From the NCBI GenBank assembly GCA_964617825.1, contig CAZTWL010000018.1, positions 18,257 through 82,256 of the forward strand: 64,000 nt of DNA, given 5' to 3'. Numbering within the stretch: the first letter of the stretch is position 1; the number at the start of each line of letters is the position of its first letter. The position numbers and the translations under genes were made by a program. Shown here piece after piece: positions 25,307 to 34,731 of this stretch. Source of the DNA: VSJD01 sp964617825. GTDB lineage: Bacteria; Verrucomicrobiota; Kiritimatiellia; JAAZAB01. The notes under the pieces were generated by a model. It had not been told where the DNA came from. It saw only the letters and a list, made by a program, of their open reading frames with translations, and did no database searches.

Positions 25307-27004
25307 ATGAGCTTGAGTGTGCCATCCACTACTGCGCCAAATCCTCTTTCCATGCGCCGTGCGTGCATTTTGACGCTGGCTTTCATTGTCCCCGTTTATA
25401 TCCTCATGCTGTTCGGCCATGATCTCTGGCGCCCGGCGGAAACCCGCGAGGCTGGCATTGCCCGCGTGATGATCGAATCCGGCGACTGGACGGCCACGCA
25501 CCTGAACGATACGATTTTCCTTGAAAAGCCGCCCTTATATACCTGGGCGCTGGCGGTGGCCCTCAAACTGTTCGGCTATCATGCCTGGGCTTTGCGCCTG
25601 CCGGTTTTTTTCTTTGCGTTGGGAACGTTAATGCTGACCTTCGGCCTGGCCGGCCGGCGCGCAGGGCCGATCGGGGCCATGGCGGCGGCGTTTGGGCTGG
25701 CCACCATGTGGCTCTTCATGGAAGTTAATCATGGTGCGATGATCGACAATGGCCTGGTATTTTTCATGACCCTGGCCATGTTCGCTTTCGAGCGGATGAG
25801 CGCCGGCGCGCAACGGCATGCGGCCTGGGCCGGCCTGTTTTATACGGCGCTTGGTCTGACCTTTCTCACCAAGGGTATGATTGGCGTGGCCCTTGTTGGC
25901 ATCGCTGTGGCCGCTTTCACGGTCTGGTCCCGGCCGCGTCCGACCCTGCGGGAATGGCATCCCATTCTAGGCTTGCTGGTCATGACTGCCTTGGTTGGCG
26001 GTTGGCTGTTAGCCCTCTGGCAGCGCGGAGGCAGCTATTATTTCGAAATATTTTTCATTAGGCATCACTTGGTCCGGTTCCTTGGGCTGACTCCCTACAA
26101 TCCGGCAGGATATCCTACTGCCTCCTGGCATTATTACCTGAGCTATCTGGTGACCGGACCGGCGCCCTGGACCTTGCTGATCTTGCCCGGTATCTGGCTT
26201 GCGGCCCGACAGTCGCGCAGGGATAGCGGAGAGCCTTGGCGTTATTGGCGTTTGATGACCTGTTGGGTTGGCGGCATGTTTTTTCTCCTCTGTCTCGCGA
26301 GCTCGAAAGATAACCAGTATCTGTTGCCCATATTCCCGCCGCTGGCAATCGTTATCGGGACATGGATCGCGCATCTGTCTGCCGGGCCGTCATCCGGCGA
26401 TCGACCGCCGCGCTGGGCCATGGTGTTGACTGGATTGACCGTTGGGGTTCTGGCTTCCGTTATCTGGCTTTTGCCTCTTATCCCAGCGGTTGTCCGCCAT
26501 CAGTTCTGGCTGCCGGTTGACTGGATTTTTGCCGCATTCCTGGCCCTGTTGGGCGGATGGACTTTGTTGGCGCTCGTGCGGCGCGAATGGGTTGTGGTCT
26601 GGTCGCGTCTGGCTGTTCTGACCCTGGCAGCGATCTTGGCGTTTGCCTGTTACATCAAGCCGTTGATGAACGCGAAAAAGAGCTCGAAACCATTCTGCAC
26701 GTTGCTGAATAACATAATCGAGCCCCGTGCAGCCTTTTATGGCTATGGGTTGAGCGAAAATACGGTTGGCGCGCTGACTTTTTACGGGCCCCGGCCGACC
26801 CGCCTGATGGCTCTGCACAATACCATCTCATGGGGGAAAGCGTCAGAACCGGTCTATCTGCTGATGGTGCCGCGGGACGCTTCTTGGGCACTGTGCGACC
26901 TTGTGGTGCGGACCGGAGACTGGCGCATTCTTTATGAGACGCGCGACGGTCGCCGGGCATTCCGCCTGCTGGGCAACCGGGCTTGCCATCCTGGACAACC
27001 GTAG
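25307..27004 (+). CDS. ArnT/PMT-like membrane glycosyltransferase
   Basis: A 565-residue polytopic protein with about 11-13 membrane helices. The first periplasmic loop has the acidic RPAETREAGIARVMIESGDW and EKPPLYTW motifs of GT-C transferases of the ArnT/PMT (GT39/GT83) type. These use polyprenyl-phosphate sugars to modify lipid A or proteins on the outer face of the inner membrane. The acceptor is unknown. The C-terminal soluble part (from about residue 455) is short. The gene stands alone and converges with the FAD-oxidoreductase gene. The start at 25307 is the first ATG of the frame, preceded by GGCGGTGAT. Confidence 0.85.
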   Translation: MSLSVPSTTAPNPLSMRRACILTLAFIVPVYILMLFGHDLWRPAETREAGIARVMIESGDWTATHLNDTIFLEKPPLYTWALAVALKLFGYHAWALRLPVFFFALGTLMLTFGLAGRRAGPIGAMAAAFGLATMWLFMEVNHGAMIDNGLVFFMTLAMFAFERMSAGAQRHAAWAGLFYTALGLTFLTKGMIGVALVGIAVAAFTVWSRPRPTLREWHPILGLLVMTALVGGWLLALWQRGGSYYFEIFFIRHHLVRFLGLTPYNPAGYPTASWHYYLSYLVTGPAPWTLLILPGIWLAARQSRRDSGEPWRYWRLMTCWVGGMFFLLCLASSKDNQYLLPIFPPLAIVIGTWIAHLSAGPSSGDRPPRWAMVLTGLTVGVLASVIWLLPLIPAVVRHQFWLPVDWIFAAFLALLGGWTLLALVRREWVVVWSRLAVLTLAAILAFACYIKPLMNAKKSSKPFCTLLNNIIEPRAAFYGYGLSENTVGALTFYGPRPTRLMALHNTISWGKASEPVYLLMVPRDASWALCDLVVRTGDWRILYETRDGRRAFRLLGNRACHPGQP

Positions 27005-27068
27005 GGTAAATGCCAGGCGCACAATCGGTTTGGCTTGTTTTGTTCCGTTTTGATTCCCTTCCTGACAA

Positions 27069-28511
27069 CTACCCGTCACGAATGTATGTTGTAAGATCGT
27101 GAGGCATGGGCCAGTCAAGCTGGACATGTTGCGCGCGTAACATTCGGCGTAATTCATCGGTAGGAACTTGAGCTGTCGGGAGCGCGCGTTGGATTGCCAA
27201 GGCCGCGGCTGTGCCTGCTGCTTGGCCGAGTTGGAGCATGGTCCTGGAAAGACGGCAACTTGATGCAGCCAGAGCACTGAACCCGGCTGCCCGGCAGGCA
27301 ATCAGCAGGTTTTTACGGCCTTTCGGAATCAGGCAACGATAGGGAATGCCATATGGCATTGTCAGTACATGCGATCTGCCGGTGTCGCCATGCTGATCCA
27401 GGGAATGGTCAGATAGGGCAACGATATCGTTATGCGACTGCTGGTGAAGACCTGCCAGAATGTCATTTTCGGTGAGCATATAATTGCACACGATGCGTTG
27501 CGATTCGCGGACGCCCAGTGCCGGTGCGATCCAGGAAATACGATAACCGCGGAATTCCGGAAATATCTTTTGACAATCATGCCAGTGGGCCAACACGCGG
27601 CGCCGGCATTCCGCATAGGCCTGTGCATATCCAAGCCGCATGAATTCGCGTCCTTCCATGGTCGGCAGCATGTTCATCTGATAATCGCCCCATTGACATC
27701 GTGTGGCCAAAACAACCGGGAAGCGGTCACGCCACCAGCAGTTATCCGGGATATCCGCGGAAAGCGGCGAGATTTCCTGGCGGGAACCAGGGCTGACCCG
27801 ATAGATCAGTGTCACGGCATTGATGAAATCATCCGGATGTTCCGGCGCGTCCGGTTCGTTAAAACGGTCCCGGCTGTCCCTCCCGGTCAGTGCTTCACAT
27901 CCGCAGGCCAGGCACAATTTCCCGTTTCCCGTGGCATCCACAAAGATATCCGCTTGGATCTTTTGCCCATTGGTCAAGGTTACGGATCGGATGAGGCCGT
28001 TCCATTCGTCAATTTTTACAAATCCGGTCTGTTTGAAAAGGCAAAACATCGGATATGAGCTCAGCATGTCTACGATAACCCGGGTGTAAATGTCTGGATT
28101 AAAGACTACTCCATGGAAATATTTCCGGGCGAACGCATCATAGTTGTCAACGGTGGATGGAACATGATGCTGCAGTGTGTCCAAATACCGTTGTGTGGCA
28201 TCGATGACTTGCTCGCCGCCTGGAAAAGCCGGCTGGTTGTTGTCCCGATGCGAGGCAAAACGTCGGGCATGGGAATAAATGCCGACGGCAAGCGGTATTT
28301 GCCTGAGGCGACGATAAATATCGAATGGGAGCCCCGTGCTCCCGGCGCAAGGTTCCCATATATGGACGCCGCTGCGCACAGCCGTGCCGCCGATGACATC
28401 CGAGGATTCAATCATTGCCACCGAGAGATTGAACCTTAAGGCGGCCAGGGCGGCTCCAATCCCACCGCTTCCGGCTCCGAAAATGGCTAGATTGTATCGT
28501 TCACAGGCCAT
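27069..28511 (-). CDS. FAD-dependent oxidoreductase (PF12831-like)
   Basis: A 480-residue flavoprotein. The Rossmann motif GAGSGG (12-17) within LAIFGAGSGGIGAAL is followed by MIESSDVIGGTAVRSG. The FVDATGNGKLCLACG segment and C-terminal GRKNLLIACRAAGFSALAASSCRLSRTMLQLGQAAGTAAALA are typical of the FAD-dependent oxidoreductase family common in Planctomycetes, Lentisphaerae and Verrucomicrobia. These are often linked to carbohydrate loci, and their reactions are mostly unknown. It is divergent from an AraC regulator gene (224 bases between), which probably controls it. Confidence 0.87.
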   Translation of the reverse strand: MACERYNLAIFGAGSGGIGAALAALRFNLSVAMIESSDVIGGTAVRSGVHIWEPCAGSTGLPFDIYRRLRQIPLAVGIYSHARRFASHRDNNQPAFPGGEQVIDATQRYLDTLQHHVPSTVDNYDAFARKYFHGVVFNPDIYTRVIVDMLSSYPMFCLFKQTGFVKIDEWNGLIRSVTLTNGQKIQADIFVDATGNGKLCLACGCEALTGRDSRDRFNEPDAPEHPDDFINAVTLIYRVSPGSRQEISPLSADIPDNCWWRDRFPVVLATRCQWGDYQMNMLPTMEGREFMRLGYAQAYAECRRRVLAHWHDCQKIFPEFRGYRISWIAPALGVRESQRIVCNYMLTENDILAGLHQQSHNDIVALSDHSLDQHGDTGRSHVLTMPYGIPYRCLIPKGRKNLLIACRAAGFSALAASSCRLSRTMLQLGQAAGTAAALAIQRALPTAQVPTDELRRMLRAQHVQLDWPMPHDLTTYIRDG

Positions 28512-28736
28512 GGCAATCCCGATTATCCTGCCGCCATCAATTCCTAAACAGGTGGCCGGAGGAGATGTCTTTAATTTCCAAATGCGGCGGCGAAGTGCAA
28601 CGTGGAAGGCCGCTTTGCATGGCCGTCGCGTTTTATGGAAATACTTATAGCAGCTCCCGGTACGTGGCCCATGGGTGTTTCACAGAAAAGCATGGATTAT
28701 TTACAGATTTGTTTTATCATCCGAGCCGGATTTTAA

Positions 28737-29558
28737 ATGAAGACCAACGTTAAAAACGACTTGCTTGCCGAATTGATCGATAATACGGCTTTTCGCCTGC
28801 TGGCCGGCGATTTCGAATGTATGCGACACAGCGATTGCTATTCGGCCAAGTCGCCGTTTAATCGGCTGTTGTGGATTAAAAAGGGTGGGGGATGTATCGA
28901 GAGCGTGGGCCATAGACTCATGCTGAAAACGGGATATCTGCTCTTTGTTCCTTCCGAAGTGGAGGCTGTCTATATCAAACCCAAAGGTTTGGAGTTTTAC
29001 TGGGTTTATTTCCTGGCCAACTGTTTCGGCTGTGTCGATTTCTTCAGGTTCTGTTCCGTGCCGTGTTTGAGTCGACCCGCTGATCAGGCGATCAAGAAGT
29101 TCAGGCGCATGCTGAATAATTTTCGCGATCCCGGGCCGGAAAGCCGAATCCGGGTCCTGATGGATTTGTTCGCGCTTCTGTGTCCATTCTTCAAATACTG
29201 CCGGCCAAATCGATCGGAAGAAAAGCAGCGCCAGTTGATTCGGTTGATGCCGGCGCTTGCGTTCATTGAGGCACATCTCGCGGATTCCATTCGGCTGCAG
29301 GATTTGGCGGCAAGGGTGTCTTTAGCTCCGGTCTATTTTTCGAACCTGTTCAGCAAAGCCATGGGAATGCCGCCGATGCAATACCTCAATCGTCGGCGAA
29401 TTGCGTGGGCCAAGGAACTGCTCCTGATCAGTCCGTTATCCATTAAGGAAATTGCGGCTAAAACCGGGTTTGAAGATTCGTTGTATTTTTCGCGTGTTTT
29501 CCAGCAACAGGAAAACATGCCGCCGCTTCATTATCGGCAAACAGGATTTTGTGGATAG
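28737..29558 (+). CDS. AraC family transcriptional regulator
   Basis: A 273-residue regulator. An N-terminal cupin-like sensing domain (LLWIKKGGGCIESVGHRLMLKTGYLLFVPSEVEA) is followed by two helix-turn-helix units at about 172-270, ending IAAKTGFEDSLYFSRVFQQQENMPPLHYR, the AraC signature. It should sense a carbohydrate-related signal and control the divergent FAD-oxidoreductase gene. No ribosome binding site is visible before the ATG. Confidence 0.9.
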   Translation: MKTNVKNDLLAELIDNTAFRLLAGDFECMRHSDCYSAKSPFNRLLWIKKGGGCIESVGHRLMLKTGYLLFVPSEVEAVYIKPKGLEFYWVYFLANCFGCVDFFRFCSVPCLSRPADQAIKKFRRMLNNFRDPGPESRIRVLMDLFALLCPFFKYCRPNRSEEKQRQLIRLMPALAFIEAHLADSIRLQDLAARVSLAPVYFSNLFSKAMGMPPMQYLNRRRIAWAKELLLISPLSIKEIAAKTGFEDSLYFSRVFQQQENMPPLHYRQTGFCG

Positions 29559-29625
29559 GTCCGCGCGGATGCTACCGCAAGCCGCTAGGAGTTAGGACGG
29601 AGAATGCAGTAATATCGGGCCCGCG

Positions 29626-30570
29626 TCAAACATGGTTCCGTAATAGCAATTCCAGCGGGTGGGGATTTAAATAATGTTGATCGACGAGGTAAGCGGAGGC
29701 GTATTTGCGCGCATAATGTGTTATGAGCGTAATTGGCAGGATGAGCGGCATCCGGCCTGCGCGATATTGTTGTAAAATGGCGCCAAATTCCGCTTTTTCC
29801 GCCGGGGATAGTTGCTTCTTGAAATAGCCGACGATGTGCTGCAGGACGTTGAGGTTCAGCTTGGCGGTGCTTTGTATTCTCAGCATCTTTTCGAGCAGCA
29901 CGTAATAGGAATCACGGATTGCCACAAATGTCTCGTCGCGATGACCGGCAAGGAGTCTGCCCATCCTGCCTAACAAAGCGGGGGACCTTGCCATGAACGA
30001 ATATTTCATGCGGGCATGGAATTTCAATAGATCAGTCAACTTGTTCCCGGCAACAGCTTCGCGCCACTCCTTCAATACGAAAATATTATCGATGAATTTT
30101 TCCCGCGCCTCGGGAGCGGCCAGGCGTTCTTCCTCCTCAACCGGCAGGTAGGGGAAATGGCTCATGAAGAGGCGGGCAAATATCCCTGCGCCTGTCTTGG
30201 CGGCCATGTCCTTGGCGGCATACACCTTGACTTGTTCGATACCGCAGCTCGGCGACCTGGTCTTAAAGATAAAGCCCCACAAATCCTCGTGTTCTAATGC
30301 CCGCAATCGCTTTTCCGCCCATTTGACCATACGGTTGGTATGATCGGTTCTGGTATTCAAAGCGATGAGGCGCGGGTTATTCGCTTCGCCGGTAAGCTGC
30401 ATGGGTTCGCGCGGCACGCCCAGGCCGCATTCATACTCCGGACAAACCGCCACAAAATCGAAATATTGCGCGAGCGTGTTGGCAATGAAACTGTCCAACT
30501 TATGCCCGCCATCATAACGGACTTTTTTGCCAAGAAGGCAACAACTTATGCCGATCTTTATTTTTGTCAT
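29626..30570 (-). CDS. DUF523-DUF1722 fusion protein (YbgA-like)
   Basis: A 314-residue protein. Residues 1-150 are DUF523 (IGISCCLLGKKVRYDGGHK, VCPEYECGLGVPREPMQL, SPSCG with conserved cysteines that may bind metal). The remaining half is DUF1722 (YbgA), with FHARMKYSFMARSP and LNVLQHIVGYFKKQLS. The pair is a common bacterial fusion; links to photolyase operons and stress are known but the activity is not. I chose the Met at 30570 because DUF523 proteins begin right before KIKIGISCC; an earlier in-frame start has no similarity. No close operon partner. Confidence 0.85.
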   Translation of the reverse strand: MTKIKIGISCCLLGKKVRYDGGHKLDSFIANTLAQYFDFVAVCPEYECGLGVPREPMQLTGEANNPRLIALNTRTDHTNRMVKWAEKRLRALEHEDLWGFIFKTRSPSCGIEQVKVYAAKDMAAKTGAGIFARLFMSHFPYLPVEEEERLAAPEAREKFIDNIFVLKEWREAVAGNKLTDLLKFHARMKYSFMARSPALLGRMGRLLAGHRDETFVAIRDSYYVLLEKMLRIQSTAKLNLNVLQHIVGYFKKQLSPAEKAEFGAILQQYRAGRMPLILPITLITHYARKYASAYLVDQHYLNPHPLELLLRNHV

Positions 30571-30919
30571 GGCATTCTTGGAAGGCAGAGAATATCCAAA
30601 AGCGCAGGGGGTGATCTTAATCCCTTGAACGTTGGCAACAGTTATACGAAGCCGGAATGTTACCGTGAACAACACGGATCGCGCCGATCGGGAATGACTT
30701 AATCCTGGTCATACGCGCCTTTCCATCCACGATCTCAGGATGATTCCATTAGGTGTGCGGTTATGGAACAAGGAATGGGCCGGGTGATGATAATGATGAA
30801 TATTCACCATGCAATTGCATGAGCTAGTCCAAATCAAAACAATACGCTGTTTGCGGAATTGTTTGCGAGTTTCAAGGCTCGTTAGCCAGCCGTAAGGCTC
30901 ATCCGGCGTTGTCGTCTGA
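30571..30919. other. Intergenic region with a 14-base palindrome
   Basis: About 350 bases between two minus-strand genes. There is no coding frame with similarity. A perfect palindrome CATGCAATTGCATG lies at 30808-30821 and could be a regulatory or restriction-type site; nothing else stands out. Confidence 0.35.
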
Positions 30920-32467
30920 CTATGGCGCGATCAGCGCATATGGCCCGCAGCAAGTCTGGTATTGTGCGGTGGAGAACCAGACGTACCAATTAGAGCCCTC
31001 TACGCTGATCAAGTCGGCCAAGCGGTCGCCGTCGATGTCGCCGGTTAGGGGCGCGCCGGCAATGCCCAGATCGAACGGCCCGCTGCATGTTGCATATTCC
31101 GCGGATGAGAACCAGACGTACCAGTTGGGGCCGACGACGCTGATCAGGTCGGCCTTCCGGTCGCCGTCGATGTCGCCGGTGGCGGGCGCGCCGGCAATTC
31201 CCAAGTCGAACGGCCCGCTGCATATGGCATATTCCGCAGAGGAGAACCAGACATACCAGTTAGGGCCGACGACACTGATCAGGTCGGCCTTCTGGTCGCC
31301 GTCGATGTCGCCGGTGGCGGGCGCGCCGGCAATGCCCAGATCGAACGGCCCGCTGCATGTTGCATATTCCGCGGATGAGAACCAGACGTACCAGTTGGGG
31401 CCGACGACGCTGATCAGGTCGGCCTTCCGGTCGCCGTCGATGTCGCCGGTTAGGGGCGTGCCGGCAACGCCCAGATCGAACGGCCCGCTACGCTGCGCAT
31501 ACTCGGACAAGGAGAACCAGACATACCAGTTGGAGCCGACGACGCTGATCAGATCGGCCTTCTGGTCGCCGTCGATATCACCGGTTACCGGCGTGGATGG
31601 AACCACAGGGCTCACGCTCCGGGCCACCATTGAGGTCAAGACTGCTTCATGAAACATCTGTGCCGTTTGATTGGGATTGGCTTGGGAGGCGAGTTGGGCG
31701 GCATGCGTGTGCAATTCTGAAAATTGATAGAGCCCGTCATGGTTTGCGTCCACAGCCGAATCCTGGCAGCCGGTAATCACCGTGCCGATATACAGGCTGT
31801 ATGGAGAGCCTGCCCAGCAAGTCTGCGAATAGTCACAGGCCGTCATAAATGCAATGTTATTGCCCAGGTCTTTGGGAACGGCCAAGCCTTTGGTTTGGTA
31901 TTGCTTGGCCTTGGCCTGCATGTAGGATTGCATGGCCATCTCGGCAAAAGGCCAGCCATCTTTTTGTTTAAACAATCCGCCGGAATAGCAGGCATCCACC
32001 AGGACAATCACGGTCACTCCCGAGTTGAACGAGGACAGGTCCTGGCCAAGAGCGACGGCCGTAAAATCCTCATCGTAGGCGCAAAGGTACACGCTGGTGC
32101 CCGAATACTGGCCGCCATGGCTTGAGTGCGCATACAGAGCAACATCCCCCGGCTGGCTTGCAGCGGCCAGAGTCTGCAAGGCTGTGCGGATTGCACTGCA
32201 GGTGGCCAGGTTGTTGGTCAAAACCTGGATTGAGCTTGCCGGCCAGCGTTGGCCGGGGTCAGCCAGCATGATCGTGTTGCGCACGCCTAACGCGTCATTG
32301 ATGCAACTGGGCAGTTTCCCCGGCCCGTAGGCAGGATCGTACTCATTGATTCCGACCAATAAAGCCCTGCGGGTTGCCTGCCTGTCGCGAACGTTGTCAT
32401 TGGCGAACAGGCTCGAAACAACTAACAAACTCAACATCGTTCCCGCCATAATCATCTTGGTTTGCAT
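30920..32467 (-). CDS. Secreted caspase-like (C14) peptidase with EF-hand loop and VCBS-like repeats
   Basis: A 515-residue protein. The signal peptide covers about 1-22. The caspase-like domain (about 33-230) begins RRALLVGINEYD and carries the catalytic dyad His117 (HSSHGGQ) and Cys160 (VLVDACYSGG). A canonical 12-residue EF-hand loop runs from Asp240 to Glu251 (DANHDGLYQFSE). Residues 296-515 are nearly five copies of a 45-residue repeat with the FG-GAP/VCBS calcium motif GDIDGDxxADLI and a WYVWFS strand. AGGAGG precedes the ATG at 32467. Such proteins are exported; a calcium-regulated surface protease is the inference, and substrate is unknown. Neighbours offer no clue. Confidence 0.88.
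   Translation of the reverse strand: MQTKMIMAGTMLSLLVVSSLFANDNVRDRQATRRALLVGINEYDPAYGPGKLPSCINDALGVRNTIMLADPGQRWPASSIQVLTNNLATCSAIRTALQTLAAASQPGDVALYAHSSHGGQYSGTSVYLCAYDEDFTAVALGQDLSSFNSGVTVIVLVDACYSGGLFKQKDGWPFAEMAMQSYMQAKAKQYQTKGLAVPKDLGNNIAFMTACDYSQTCWAGSPYSLYIGTVITGCQDSAVDANHDGLYQFSELHTHAAQLASQANPNQTAQMFHEAVLTSMVARSVSPVVPSTPVTGDIDGDQKADLISVVGSNWYVWFSLSEYAQRSGPFDLGVAGTPLTGDIDGDRKADLISVVGPNWYVWFSSAEYATCSGPFDLGIAGAPATGDIDGDQKADLISVVGPNWYVWFSSAEYAICSGPFDLGIAGAPATGDIDGDRKADLISVVGPNWYVWFSSAEYATCSGPFDLGIAGAPLTGDIDGDRLADLISVEGSNWYVWFSTAQYQTCCGPYALIAP
30923..31582 (-). repeat. Tandem 135-base repeats, 4.9 copies, coding
   Basis: The word marking each GDIDGD codon run recurs at 31031, 31166, 31301, 31436 and 31571, exactly 135 bases apart. 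The second to fourth units are nearly identical at the DNA level, while the outer ones differ more. This is a recent in-frame expansion inside the caspase-like gene. Confidence 0.92.
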
Positions 32468-32775
32468 CTGGCCTCCTGTGATGCGCTTAAATAAACCCTT
32501 ACACTGTTGCGGCAAGCTTTTATTATAAAACAAATTAATTATGCCGTATTACATCCCGGGAATCAAATAATATATTACGCCTGCCCGCCGTGCCGGCGCG
32601 GCGGGAAAACGGCCTTGAGGATGGACAAAGCCAACGGCATGATCTATGATTTAAATAATTTTTCCATTTGGCCGAAAATATTGGCTTGAGCAGGCCGGCA
32701 AAAAGGATACAGGAAAGCCGTTACGGCACAAAAACATGCTGTCGATATCAAAACGATGGCCTTCGCGGAGCAGAA
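32468..32775. other. Divergent intergenic region
   Basis: About 308 bases between the divergent caspase-like and M20 genes. A GC-rich inverted repeat CCCGCCG/CGGCGGG sits at about 32585-32606 with no T-run. No coding frame with similarity was seen; promoters for both genes must lie here but no clear boxes were found. Confidence 0.4.
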
Positions 32776-33960
32776 ATGCATAAACACAATATCCATCCAC
32801 TGTTGCATGATCGTATCGAGGCGATTGCGCCGACTTTGAAAAAACTTGCGCAGGAGATTCATGCCAATCCCGAACTGGGCTTTCGCGAGCAACAGGCCTG
32901 CCGCCGCCAGGTCCAGATCCTCAGGCAATGGAAATTCAAGGTGGAAGCTCCCTACGTTAAAATCTCCACCGCCTATAAGGCCAGCAGCGGGCGCGGCCGG
33001 CCAGTGTTTTGTTTCATGGCGGAATATGATGCCTTGCCCAAACTGGGACATGCCTGCGGGCACAACCTGATCGCAGCCGCTGCGCTCGGCGCCGGGCAGG
33101 CGCTCGGGGCGGTGCTGCGGGAGGAAAAAATTCCCGGCACTGTCGTGATCATGGGCACCCCGGCCGAAGAAGCGCTGGGCGGCAAGGTGAAAATGATTCG
33201 GGCGGGCGCGCTCAAGGGTCTGGATGCGGCCATCATGGCTCATCCCTCCTGGCGCACCATCCCCGATACCGGTAGCACGGCTGTCCGGCGCTATAACGTG
33301 AATTTCTACGGCAAGGCGGCGCATGCCGCCGCCAATCCTGAAATGGGCTTGAACGCGCTGGATGCCGTCATGTTGCTATTCCAGGGCATCAATGCCTGGC
33401 GTCAGCAGTTGCCGGCTACCAGCCTGGTGCACGGCATTATCACCAACGGCGGCGCCGCTCCCAACATTATTCCGGATTTGGCTTCCTGCTTTTTCTATCT
33501 ACGCTCCACGGATGACCAAACGCTAAAGCGCATGGCCGGCACATTCGTTAATGTCGTCAAGGGTGCCGCCCTGATGACCGGCACGCGTTTCGAACTGGAT
33601 TCTTCACTCATACCGTACCGCGCGCGGCGTCCAAATTGTTTCCTTAACGAAGCCTTTGTCGAGTATGCCGGGCAGTTGGGACTCAACCCTGTCATTCCCA
33701 CCAAGTCGGGGAAAGGCTCGTCGGACTTTGGCGACGTGTCGCAGATCATTCCCGGTGCGCACGTCTATTTCGGGATTGCGCATAAGCCGATTGCCGGGCA
33801 TTCCGATGAGATGCGGGAAGCCGCCAACAGCGCTTATGGCCTGCAGCAGATGGTGCGTACGGCCGAGGCCTTGGCCAACGTCGGCTACCGGTTCTTTACC
33901 GACCGGCAATTCCGGGAAAGCGTTGCCGATGCTTTCGTCCGGGCCAAAGTGCGGAAATAA
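32776..33960 (+). CDS. M20 family amidohydrolase (AbgB/carboxypeptidase-like)
   Basis: A 394-residue metallo-amidohydrolase of the M20D type. Metal-site motifs are HANPELGFRE (about 29), ALPKLGHACGHN (about 92-103, metal-binding Cys and His), GTPAEEALGGK (catalytic and metal Glu pair) and MAHPS; a C-terminal GHSDEM histidine completes the site. The dimerisation domain holds GKAAHAAANPEMGLNALDAV. Relatives cleave p-aminobenzoyl-glutamate or N-acyl amino acids; the true substrate is not clear. The ATG at 32776 follows GGAG by six bases and begins the conserved domain; upstream in-frame codons lack similarity. Confidence 0.88.
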   Translation: MHKHNIHPLLHDRIEAIAPTLKKLAQEIHANPELGFREQQACRRQVQILRQWKFKVEAPYVKISTAYKASSGRGRPVFCFMAEYDALPKLGHACGHNLIAAAALGAGQALGAVLREEKIPGTVVIMGTPAEEALGGKVKMIRAGALKGLDAAIMAHPSWRTIPDTGSTAVRRYNVNFYGKAAHAAANPEMGLNALDAVMLLFQGINAWRQQLPATSLVHGIITNGGAAPNIIPDLASCFFYLRSTDDQTLKRMAGTFVNVVKGAALMTGTRFELDSSLIPYRARRPNCFLNEAFVEYAGQLGLNPVIPTKSGKGSSDFGDVSQIIPGAHVYFGIAHKPIAGHSDEMREAANSAYGLQQMVRTAEALANVGYRFFTDRQFRESVADAFVRAKVRK

Positions 33961-34011
33961 ACCTGGTCATTTTGGGAGCCTTCCGGCGACCGGCGGCATA
34001 ATCGAGGCGGG

Positions 34012-34674
34012 TCACTTGTCGTCAGCCTGCAGGCAGTCGCTTAACACGGCGAAGACGCCGTCGGCGAGGACTTGGTTGCCGCGCTCGGTCAGGTGCACGC
34101 CGTCATCGAGCGTGTAAGTCTGCCAGCCATCGCGTTGGCCGAGGGCGCGCAGTTCCGCGTCCAAATCATAGATGGGGAAGGCGTATTTCTGGCCGAACGC
34201 TTTCGTCGCTTTCACGTAATCTTCGATGGCCATTCCCCGGGCGGCGGATTCCTGCAGGTACTTGCGAAACAACGGGCTTTTCCAGTTTGCATTTGCTTCC
34301 TTGATCACCGGCGGGAAAGTGATGACGATGACTCTGGCTTTCGTCGGCAGCGCATGCCGGAATTGTTCAAGCAGGTTTTTAAACTCATCCGGCGGGACGC
34401 GCCGCTCCGGTTTGGCCGGGTCATTGTTGTTGCCCCCGAACTCGATCAGGACATAATCGGGATCATGCGCCCGGACGTCCCGGTCAAAGCGTGCCATGGC
34501 TTCCCGCGCCGAATTGCCGCCGATGCCTGCATTGATGACCTTGAACTTGCGATCGGGGAACTTGGCGGCCAGCTTTTGCTCAAGCAACTTAAGCCAGCGC
34601 TTGTCCTCCGGCATCCTGGTCACCGCTTGTGTGATGGAGTTGCCGAAACCGACGATGGTAATTGTGTTTTTCAT
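34012..34674 (-). CDS. SGNH/GDSL-type esterase
   Basis: A 220-residue SGNH hydrolase with a GFGNSIT block I (nucleophile Ser13), INAGIGGNS block II (Gly), EFGGNNN block III (Asn) and DGVHLT block V (Asp191, His194). No signal peptide, so it is cytoplasmic. Family members deacetylate carbohydrates or act as lipases/thioesterases. It is followed at its upstream side by the GH42-like gene on the same strand (57 bases), so a deacetylase working on the glycan handled there is plausible. Confidence 0.88.
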   Translation of the reverse strand: MKNTITIVGFGNSITQAVTRMPEDKRWLKLLEQKLAAKFPDRKFKVINAGIGGNSAREAMARFDRDVRAHDPDYVLIEFGGNNNDPAKPERRVPPDEFKNLLEQFRHALPTKARVIVITFPPVIKEANANWKSPLFRKYLQESAARGMAIEDYVKATKAFGQKYAFPIYDLDAELRALGQRDGWQTYTLDDGVHLTERGNQVLADGVFAVLSDCLQADDK

Positions 34675-34731
34675 TGTGATTGTCGCTCTTTTTGATTGCG
34701 GAGACGTTTGCCGCCGTCCGTGATTTGCACG

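Noticed and set aside
30808..30821. Perfect palindrome considered as a terminator or operator
   Set aside because: No T-run follows it and it is AT-rich; no regulator is nearby, so no function is claimed.
30923..31582. Regular repeats considered as a CRISPR array
   Set aside because: The 135-base units are contiguous, coding, and lack spacer/repeat alternation; no cas genes are present.
32585..32606. GC-rich hairpin considered as a terminator
   Set aside because: It lies between divergent genes and has no T-run on either strand.
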